From NCBI GenBank assembly GCA_951812575.1, contig OX638322.1, positions 2,107,925-2,171,924 of the forward strand: a stretch of DNA of 64,000 nucleotides. Direction: 5' to 3'. A program made the translations under genes and the position numbers. The notes under the pieces were generated by a model. That model was not told where the DNA came from, did not search any database, and saw only the letters and a program-made list of their open reading frames with translations. Positions 58,016 to 64,000 of the stretch are shown piece after piece (position 1 is the first letter of the stretch; each line of letters starts with the position of its first letter). The DNA comes from Candidatus Binatia bacterium (GTDB taxonomy: Bacteria; Desulfobacterota; Binatia; Bin18).

Positions 58016-58894
58016 ATGGATATCGGCAAAGTAGGTGTCTGGTTTTTTCTGGATGGAATGACGGCTCCTGAAAGCGCCCAATTCGCCCAGACGGTTGAGA
58101 AATCCGGCTATAAGACCTTGTGGATTCCAGAGGCTGTCGGGCGTGAGCCGTTTGCCCATGCGGCCTATCTGCTGAGTCATACCGAACAGTTGTCCATTGC
58201 GACGGGGATTGCCAATATCTGGGCGCGGGACGCCTATACCATGGCCACGGCAACCAACACGGTGGCCGAGCTGTCGGGCGGTCGGTTCGTGCTCGGCATC
58301 GGCGTCAGCCACAAGCCGATTGTGTCCAATCTGCGCGGACATGACTACAACAAGCCTTATAGCTATATGAAGGAATATCTGCCGAAACTGAAAGACGTTT
58401 TTTATCAAGCGCCGAAACCCAAAGAGCCGGCTCCCATCGTTATTGCCGCCCTGCATCCCAAGATGCTGGCCCTGTCCGCCGAACAGGCCCAGGGTACGCA
58501 TACCTATTTCGTGCCGCCGGAACACACGGCCAAGGTGCGCGAGCAGATCGGCCCTGACGCCTGGATCTGCGCCGCCCAGGCCGTCATCCTCGAAAAGGAT
58601 GCGACCAAGGCCCGTGCCGCCGCGCGGCAGTATATGAAGACCTATGTCCCCCGCCTGCCCAATTACACCAACAACCTGAAAAACCTGGGCTGGAAGGACG
58701 CGGACTTTGAGGACGGGTGCAGCGATGCCCTGGTGGACGCCATTGTTGCCTGGGGTAGCGAAGAGCAGATTCAGGACCGTATCGACGCCCATCTCAAAGC
58801 TGGTGCCACGCATGTCTGCTTCCTGCCGGTCAAGGCAGACGATGAATCCCTACCCGATATGCGCGCGGTCGAAGCCTTTGCGCCCGGTGCGTAG
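58016..58894 (+). CDS. LLM-class F420-dependent oxidoreductase (TIGR03620)
   Basis: 292 aa from the ATG with GAGGAGG. KVGVWFFLDGMTAPESAQFA, YKTLWIPEAVGREPFAHAAY, IATGIANIWARDAYTMATAT, LSGGRFVLGIGVSHKP and the 'PAPIVIAALHPKMLALSAE' block define the TIGR03620 subfamily, which is best known from F420-rich actinobacteria. It is one of five LLM genes in the window. Confidence 0.92.
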   Translation: MDIGKVGVWFFLDGMTAPESAQFAQTVEKSGYKTLWIPEAVGREPFAHAAYLLSHTEQLSIATGIANIWARDAYTMATATNTVAELSGGRFVLGIGVSHKPIVSNLRGHDYNKPYSYMKEYLPKLKDVFYQAPKPKEPAPIVIAALHPKMLALSAEQAQGTHTYFVPPEHTAKVREQIGPDAWICAAQAVILEKDATKARAAARQYMKTYVPRLPNYTNNLKNLGWKDADFEDGCSDALVDAIVAWGSEEQIQDRIDAHLKAGATHVCFLPVKADDESLPDMRAVEAFAPGA

Positions 58895-58960
58895 GTCGAA
58901 CAGGAGGCGCAAGAGCGGCCGGTCGGAATACGGTGCCGGTCGCTCTTGAACAGGCTGGTC

Positions 58961-59974
58961 ATGCACGGTTCAGTCAGTATTGCCTTTCAGACGGATAAGC
59001 CCCTCTCGGCCTACGGGCCGCTGGCGAAAACAGTTGAAGACTACGGCTTTGCCGGTGTGAGCGTCTATAATGACATGCTGTATCAGCCGGCCTGGCTGCC
59101 GTTGCTGGAAATCGCGCGACACTCGACCCGCGTCCGTATCGGTCCCGCGGCGGTCAATCCGTTCACCTGTCACCCGATCAATATCGCCGGCGATATCGCC
59201 CTGCTGGATGAAGCCTCGCACGGACGGGCGTACTTGGGCTTGGCGCGTGGAGGCTGGCTGGATTTTGTCGGTTTGCATCCTCAGCGACCCATCACCGCAC
59301 TCCGTGAGGCGTTTGGTTGCATTCGACATCTGCTCAGCCAATCGACCCAACCCTATCGGGGAGAGGTGTTTTCCCTAGCGGGCGGTGCGGCTCTGCGCTG
59401 GAAGATAGACAGGCCAGAGCTGCCTTTTTTGCTGGGAACGTGGGGGCAGAAGACGCTTGCCGCCTGTATTGAAGACATTGCTGAGGTCAAACTCGGCGGA
59501 ACAACGAACCCAGCCGCAGTGTCTCAGATGCGCGTTGCTATAGTCGAGAGTGCTGTGCAGGCCCGACGGCAGGCTGACGAAATTGGCCTAGTGGTTGGCG
59601 CGGTCACCGTGGTTGATACGGACGGGAAAGCCGCTCGTGATCTGGCTCGTCGAGAAGCCGCGCTCTATCTGCCGATTATCGCCACGCTGGACCACAGCCT
59701 GGCCATTGAGCCCGAGTTGTTGACGCGCCTCAAGGAGGCGACCGATGCCTATGATTTTGAGCGGGCGGGGAGCTATATCTCTGACGATTTACTCCAGCGG
59801 TTGGCTTTTGCCGGAACGCCGGACCAGGTGGCCAACCAAGCCGCGGCGCTGTTTGAAGCCGGTGCCCGACGGGTCGAGTTTGGTACTCCCCATGGTCTCA
59901 CAACCGCGGAGGGCCTACGCTTATTGGGCGAGCAGGTGTTACCGGCGCTGCGAGAGTATGTTGATGAAAGCTGA
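58961..59974 (+). CDS. LLM-class oxidoreductase (methylene-H4MPT reductase-like)
   Basis: 337 aa. GSVSIAFQTDKPLSAYGPLA, DYGFAGVSVYNDMLYQPAWL, HPINIAGDIALLDEASHGRA, YLGLARGGWLDFVGLHPQRP and ELPFLLGTWGQKTLAACIED are the family features. A TTG at 58946 and the ATG at 58961 are candidates; ribosome site is weak. It ends ALREYVDES, and its final 40 bases recur, slightly changed, at 60841-60880, past the DUF433/PIN pair. Confidence 0.85.
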   Translation: MHGSVSIAFQTDKPLSAYGPLAKTVEDYGFAGVSVYNDMLYQPAWLPLLEIARHSTRVRIGPAAVNPFTCHPINIAGDIALLDEASHGRAYLGLARGGWLDFVGLHPQRPITALREAFGCIRHLLSQSTQPYRGEVFSLAGGAALRWKIDRPELPFLLGTWGQKTLAACIEDIAEVKLGGTTNPAAVSQMRVAIVESAVQARRQADEIGLVVGAVTVVDTDGKAARDLARREAALYLPIIATLDHSLAIEPELLTRLKEATDAYDFERAGSYISDDLLQRLAFAGTPDQVANQAAALFEAGARRVEFGTPHGLTTAEGLRLLGEQVLPALREYVDES

Positions 59975-60080
59975 GGGGCTCAGCGGCTCGTATAGTGAGC
60001 GCTAGAATATCTTGTCTTGTTTTCAGCAGTTTTCCCGGTGCATAATAGCGGGGGGAACTGGCCGGTAAGGAGTCCCTTTT

Positions 60081-60362
60081 ATGTCAGCTTTCGTGACCGA
60101 AATAGTTGCTGGAGAACCCTACCACTATTACCCGCTTGGGGACTATATCGTACGAGCGGTGGGCGTATGCGGGGGCCGCCCCACTTTCAAATACACGCGT
60201 GTTGAGATCACCGGCACGCTTGAACGGCTAGCGGCGGGAGAAAATATCGATGAGATCGTCGAAGGTTATCGCGGTCGTGTCTCCCAGGCTGCAATAATGG
60301 AGGCGGTCCGCTTGGTAACAGATCAGTTCATCAAGACCCTCCCCCACTTAGCATCTGCCTGA
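60081..60362 (+). CDS. DUF433-like antitoxin
   Basis: 93 aa with GGAGTCCCTTTT before the ATG. RPTFKYTRVEITGTLERLAA, GENIDEIVEGYRGRVSQAAI is the DUF433 winged-helix layout. Its stop overlaps the next start (TGATG). A short ribosome site and the tight overlap support a bicistronic toxin-antitoxin operon. It differs from the orphan DUF433 at 52676, so the two are not recent copies. Confidence 0.78.
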   Translation: MSAFVTEIVAGEPYHYYPLGDYIVRAVGVCGGRPTFKYTRVEITGTLERLAAGENIDEIVEGYRGRVSQAAIMEAVRLVTDQFIKTLPHLASA

Positions 60363-60763
60363 TGATTGTTCTGGACGAACAGTTATTAGGACGAAACATT
60401 GAGCGAGACATCGCAAAATGGTATCGAGGAGCGGTTCAATACATCCTGGATTTGCGTCCGAACAGCATTATCAAAGACGACGCTATTCCTGACTTACTAC
60501 GGCAACAGCCCCAGCCAACATTCGTCACGATCAACGAGCAGGATTTTTGGCGAAAGGTCCGGGCAGACCCACGCTTTTGTATCGTGTGCTTTGCCATACC
60601 AGATAGTAGAGTCCGCGAAATTCCACAGTCTTTACGGGTGTTGGTTCGGCACGATGAGCTCCGAACCAAAGCACAACGTATGGGAAAAATCATCCGAATA
60701 AAGAATGAAGATGTTCAATACTATACAGCCACGGAGCGGTCGATAAGAAAGCTGGACCCGTAA
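60362..60763 (+). CDS. PIN-like (DUF5615-type) toxin
   Basis: 133 aa. Starts MIVLDEQLLGRNIERDIAKW. 'IPDLLRQQPQPTFVTINEQDFW' and 'FCIVCFAIPDSRVREIPQSL' are the conserved blocks of the DUF5615/Mut7-C PIN-like group: an early Asp (LDEQLL), then an acidic NEQDF. These are suspected ribonucleases. Coupled to the DUF433 gene by a one-base overlap. Confidence 0.72.
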   Translation: MIVLDEQLLGRNIERDIAKWYRGAVQYILDLRPNSIIKDDAIPDLLRQQPQPTFVTINEQDFWRKVRADPRFCIVCFAIPDSRVREIPQSLRVLVRHDELRTKAQRMGKIIRIKNEDVQYYTATERSIRKLDP

Positions 60764-60840
60764 ACGGGCGACAGGGGAGCTCCTCAAAGAATCTGTCGCA
60801 CAAGGTCATAGGTCTTCCCTAAGGAACGTGGGTTTTTGCG

Positions 60841-60880
60841 GGCGTTGCGAGATTATATTGATGAAAGCTGAAGGGCTCAG
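60841..60880 (+). repeat. Second copy of the 3' end of the LLM gene (58961-59974)
   Basis: Forty bases match 59944-59983 at offset 897 with four differences by eye and no gaps. In the same reading frame it gives FLRALRDYIDES and a TGA, versus VLPALREYVDES in the complete gene. The changes (E/D, V/I) are conservative, suggesting the copy comes from a related gene's end rather than decay. Similarity fades upstream near 60829. The rest of the 60764-60931 gap shows nothing else. Confidence 0.75.
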
Positions 60881-60931
60881 TAGTATCCGGTAAATTGGCT
60901 TACTCTCCGCATAGCGAAACAACGGGACGGA

Positions 60932-63900
60932 TCAGTCCTCACGTTGAAACACCAGTTCCGGTACAACCACCTCCCACTCCTCGCATTTGAGAGCGCTCTG
61001 GTAGTGCGGCTCCGAATCGCTCCGTCTTCGCATCACAATGGCCAGGACTGTTGCCGTCCGCAAGCGCATGGCAGGCGGCGGCGTATAGCCTTTGGCGAGG
61101 CGGCCTACCACGTTGCCGGTGCGGTCCAGCAGTTGCCACGGTTGTTGCGTGGTACGGACTCGGAGCGGGTCACCGGGCGAAAGAGCGGTGATGGCACGCT
61201 GCACTGGGTCGTTGGACCGGTAGCGTCCTGCGAAGCTCAGATCAACATCGCGTAGACTGAGTCGCTGATAGCGGGTGGTCATCTCTGGGGTGGGCGATGG
61301 TACTGCGACCGGAGGCCGGTGCAGGACCGAGGGATGATCGTGCAAGGTCGTTTGGAACGGATGGGATTCGTCAAAGCACGTCAGCGCCAAGGTCTGCCGA
61401 GCGCGGGTCATGGCCACGTAGTAGAGGCGGCGGGGTGCGTCTGCGTCTTCGCCGCGGCTGAGGCTGTTCCAGCCGCCGTCCAGGACGACCACGTGGTCGA
61501 ACTCCAATCCTTTGGCGCGATGTGCGGTCAATAATAACAGGCCGCGCTGCCGGCGGCGCACATCGCGCCCCCACTCCGCCAGCCACTCGATGAAGTGGTC
61601 CAGCGGCGCTTCTGTTCCTCCGGTTTCCAGAGCGTATTCGTCTCTGGCTTCTCGCAGCAGTTCGATCCAGGGATTGGAGACTTGGCCGTCCAGCCAAGCG
61701 CTGAGGACGGTACTGTCCACGAGGTCGGTTTTGCGCTGGCGTAGCCAGGCAAGCAATGCCTGGGTCTCTCGTAGTCGCCAAAACCCTGGGATTTCCTCAT
61801 TTCCCATCTGGACCGGAATACTGTGGACTTCACAGCAGGCCCGCACCGGCTCCAGGTATTGCCACTTGCGGGCAATGACCGCGCAGCCGGACCAGTCCCA
61901 GCTCGGTGCCAGGGTGGACAGGCGCTGCAATTCCGCTATTGCTGCCTGGGCCTGCGAGATAGGGTCACGCCGTATGGGTAGAATCTGCACTCGTCCGCGC
62001 GATACGGGGTCCAACTCCTCCCAGTTCCCGCCAAGGGGCTGCTTAATGCGTGCCCGGTCAATATGAATGGGATGGTCGGATTTCATGCGCCGTGCGGCTG
62101 GCTCAATAACCGCGTTGGCCGCAGCAATGATGTGGGCCGTGGAGCGGTAATTGTCCGTCAGGAAGGCCGGTCTGGCCCGATAGTCCGTCTCGAAACGCTT
62201 GATAAACTCGACCGACGCACCGTCGAAAGCGTAGATGTTCTGGTCGTCATCGCCCACGGCAAACAGGCTGAGCTTATCGTCTTCGTCGGATAGGGTTCGA
62301 CCGGCCAAGGCCGAAATTAACTCGTACTGCTCCGGGCCGATGTCCTGGTATTCGTCCACGAGTATCCAGCGGAAACCGGCCAGCAGTCGCGCCCGCTGTT
62401 CATCGGCGTCGTCCGCCGGCAGCCCTGCGCCTCGCAGTAGGTCCACCGCCTGTCGGAGTATCTTTCGGAAGGCGTCGTTGTCCAGCAGTTCCGCACGGCC
62501 GCTGAAGCTGGCACCCATCAGCCGCATGGCGAAGCCGTGACAGGTGAGCACGGTCACGCCTCGGGCGTTGTCGCCGAGCAGTTCGGCCAGGCGGCGACGA
62601 ATTTCTACCGCGGCATGGCGATTATAGGCGAGTGCCAGAATGCCACGCGGGTTTTCGCGCCGCACGCGCAATAAATAGGCAATCCGATGAACCAGGACTC
62701 GCGTTTTACCAGAGCCGGGGCCGGCCAGCACCAGGACGCTGGTCTGTTCTCGGTCGTCGGCGACAATGCGCTGCTGGGCGGAGTTCTTCAGATTCTCCAC
62801 AATATCTCGCCACGATTCCGGCGTGGTCTGGCGCGTAATCTCCTTGTCGCGGTCGGGTAGCCAGCGGCGCAAAAAGTCCTGCTGCTTGAGATTGAAATAG
62901 TCCATGACGAGAGCCAGCGCGTCGGTCATGGCCCGCAAGCCGCGCTGGACATACTCCGCCATGACGTGAATCTGGAGTACCTGGTCCTGGTAGTGAAGTT
63001 TGAGTGGTGTGAAGTCCGTGGTGGTAAAGCGGCGCTGTTCCTGACTCAAACGTATGGACATGGCGGGGCGGAAGATGGCCAATCCCTTATTGAGGCGGAT
63101 GATTTCCTGTTCGTGCAGCCATAGCAGGGCGCGGTCCAGCAGTCGTTCGGGATTCCTGGCCGTAGTCTTCAACTCCAGGTCAGATCGGATCGCGTTCAGC
63201 AGTTGGCCGAGGGTTGTTTCGGCTAACAGGTCCGTGCCTCGACTCCCCGAGGGCAGGCTATCGAGCAGATGATCCAACAACACCCGGGCCGCGGCCCGGC
63301 GCCGCTCCGCGGTCTCTATCAGCGCGGCCCACTCGCGCTGAAGCGTGATCTGTACGGCCTCCTGGCCCAGGCCGCGCAGACCTAGGCTGCCCCGGCCACC
63401 CTCCTCGCCGCGTCCGTCCAGAGCGAGACCGCGCAGAATACGCACCACATGTTCCGGTAGGGCGGAGGCGTGACCGGCGTCCTTAAGTCGCTGGGTGGCG
63501 AGGCGCACGTGCAGCGTTGAGGTGTCATCCTTCCCCATGTCCGGAGCCGCTTCTTGCAGGTCGGTGATGAGGTCGCGCTCCAGGGCCTCAGCTTCTTCAA
63601 AGCGTTTTTTTGACGCATGCTGGATCCCGGTATGGACAAAGGCGGTCAGCGCGGTGTCGTTGTTGGCGATCCCCAGTCGTTCCAGGTCGTGCAGGGCGCG
63701 ACGTACCTGTTCCGCGGGCAGCCCGGAGACTGTCATCAACTCATCGGTAGAGATACCCTCGTCGGGGTCGGCATCGATCACGCTCTCGGTAATGGCCAAT
63801 AGGCGCTTGCGATAGTCGGTTGTAACGGGAGTCCTGGCCAGTTTGGCGCGGGCCTCCTCTATTGAGCTGACACGCAGGGAAGATGGGAAGACCTGTACGC

Positions 63901-64000
63901 GGTCCTCCCCACGGGCCAATAATTCGGCTTCTTCCAGCCAGGAGATGGCAGTCCGTACGCGGGTATCGTCGGTCGCGGAGTCGCGCTCGAACGCGGCGTC
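60932..64000 (-). CDS. UvrD/Rep-type superfamily 1 helicase, 3' part of a larger gene
   Basis: The frame is open to the right edge, so 1022 residues are visible and the N-terminus is outside. The visible opening (AFERDSATDDTRVRTAISWL then EEAELLARGEDRVQVFPSSL) looks like the winged-helix linker that follows a RecQ core in RecQ-UvrD fusion helicases, so the full protein probably has a RecQ half. The UvrD half contains Walker A AGPGSGKTRV (about 62703-62723), Walker B VDEYQD, the YNRHAAVEIRRRL motif, DNYRSTAHII, and HRAKGLEFDHVVV, then YYVAMTRARQTLAL. All SF1 motifs are intact. Confidence 0.9.
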   Translation of the reverse strand, partial: DAAFERDSATDDTRVRTAISWLEEAELLARGEDRVQVFPSSLRVSSIEEARAKLARTPVTTDYRKRLLAITESVIDADPDEGISTDELMTVSGLPAEQVRRALHDLERLGIANNDTALTAFVHTGIQHASKKRFEEAEALERDLITDLQEAAPDMGKDDTSTLHVRLATQRLKDAGHASALPEHVVRILRGLALDGRGEEGGRGSLGLRGLGQEAVQITLQREWAALIETAERRRAAARVLLDHLLDSLPSGSRGTDLLAETTLGQLLNAIRSDLELKTTARNPERLLDRALLWLHEQEIIRLNKGLAIFRPAMSIRLSQEQRRFTTTDFTPLKLHYQDQVLQIHVMAEYVQRGLRAMTDALALVMDYFNLKQQDFLRRWLPDRDKEITRQTTPESWRDIVENLKNSAQQRIVADDREQTSVLVLAGPGSGKTRVLVHRIAYLLRVRRENPRGILALAYNRHAAVEIRRRLAELLGDNARGVTVLTCHGFAMRLMGASFSGRAELLDNDAFRKILRQAVDLLRGAGLPADDADEQRARLLAGFRWILVDEYQDIGPEQYELISALAGRTLSDEDDKLSLFAVGDDDQNIYAFDGASVEFIKRFETDYRARPAFLTDNYRSTAHIIAAANAVIEPAARRMKSDHPIHIDRARIKQPLGGNWEELDPVSRGRVQILPIRRDPISQAQAAIAELQRLSTLAPSWDWSGCAVIARKWQYLEPVRACCEVHSIPVQMGNEEIPGFWRLRETQALLAWLRQRKTDLVDSTVLSAWLDGQVSNPWIELLREARDEYALETGGTEAPLDHFIEWLAEWGRDVRRRQRGLLLLTAHRAKGLEFDHVVVLDGGWNSLSRGEDADAPRRLYYVAMTRARQTLALTCFDESHPFQTTLHDHPSVLHRPPVAVPSPTPEMTTRYQRLSLRDVDLSFAGRYRSNDPVQRAITALSPGDPLRVRTTQQPWQLLDRTGNVVGRLAKGYTPPPAMRLRTATVLAIVMRRRSDSEPHYQSALKCEEWEVVVPELVFQRED

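Noticed and set aside
1..64000. tRNA, rRNA, CRISPR arrays, riboswitches, transposases, integrases
   Set aside because: I looked for cloverleaf-type arms, known repeat-spacer patterns and transposase or recombinase motifs in the frames and found none I could support.

Overview
The window looks like chromosome of an uncultured, GC-rich, aerobic heterotrophic bacterium. It has a full-length mutS next to an endonuclease-type mutL, a class III polyhydroxyalkanoate synthase, and an unusual density of flavin/F420-type luciferase-like oxidoreductases, TauD-like dioxygenases, hydantoinases, acyl-CoA/thiolase enzymes and VOC proteins. Together these recall the large catabolic genomes of Tectomicrobia, Binatota and similar deltaproteobacterium-like lineages. 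That placement is a guess from gene content: there is no rRNA, tRNA or clade-specific marker here.

Layout. 1-6.2 kb: a GNAT fragment at the left edge, phaC-phaE on the minus strand, and divergent mutS-mutL. 6.2-8.6 kb: a small gene with a broken nucleotidyltransferase partner, an aldo/keto reductase and an MNT-HEPN toxin-antitoxin pair. 8.6-11.8 kb: epoxide-hydrolase-like enzyme, carboxymuconolactone-decarboxylase-like protein, thiolase, VOC protein. 11.9-16.4 kb: an accessory island with an S24-repressor remnant, two small exported proteins, a tightly coupled three-gene operon of unknown function, a small membrane protein, a pentapeptide-repeat membrane protein and a DUF5675 remnant; two near-identical leader repeats bracket its right half. 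16.4-22.4 kb: fused 5-oxoprolinase, a GST and a serine hydrolase. 22.5-24.8 kb: a second accessory island (DUF2442, MazEF-like and RHH/RelE-like pairs) carrying a partial copy of the neighbouring SIS gene. 24.8-28.2 kb: SIS and BtpA genes, a SnoaL-like protein, and a solitary PxpA-like protein.

28.2-41.5 kb is one long minus-strand run. Read in transcription order it is hyuB, hyuA, SDR, copper amine oxidase, a two-subunit molybdenum hydroxylase (2Fe-2S plus MoCo subunits), soxY, soxZ, a monohaem cytochrome, a flavocytochrome-c sulfide dehydrogenase flavoprotein and a fused soxX-soxA. It combines periplasmic sulfur oxidation with periplasmic molybdenum oxidation; soxB and soxCD are not in the window. 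41.7-52.1 kb: catabolic genes (TauD, Rieske oxygenase, TetR with a perfect 33-bp operator-like palindrome, LLM enzymes, GST, SnoaL, SDR, amidohydrolase, acyl-CoA dehydrogenase, VOC, CMD). 52.2-53.7 kb: a third toxin-antitoxin island (HicAB, orphan DUF433, HigBA). 53.9-60.0 kb: DUF2332, phosphotriesterase-like, TauD and three LLM genes. 60.1-60.9 kb: a DUF433/PIN-like pair followed by a second 3'-end fragment of the upstream gene. 60.9-64 kb: a large UvrD-type helicase running off the right edge.

The most unusual structural pattern is that two unrelated toxin-antitoxin pairs (24271-24754 and 60081-60763) each sit between the 3' end of a metabolic gene and a second, slightly diverged copy of that same 3' end. 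This suggests insertion at gene ends by a route that leaves the target gene intact. The best candidate for an undescribed system is the translationally coupled three-gene operon at 12875-14618.
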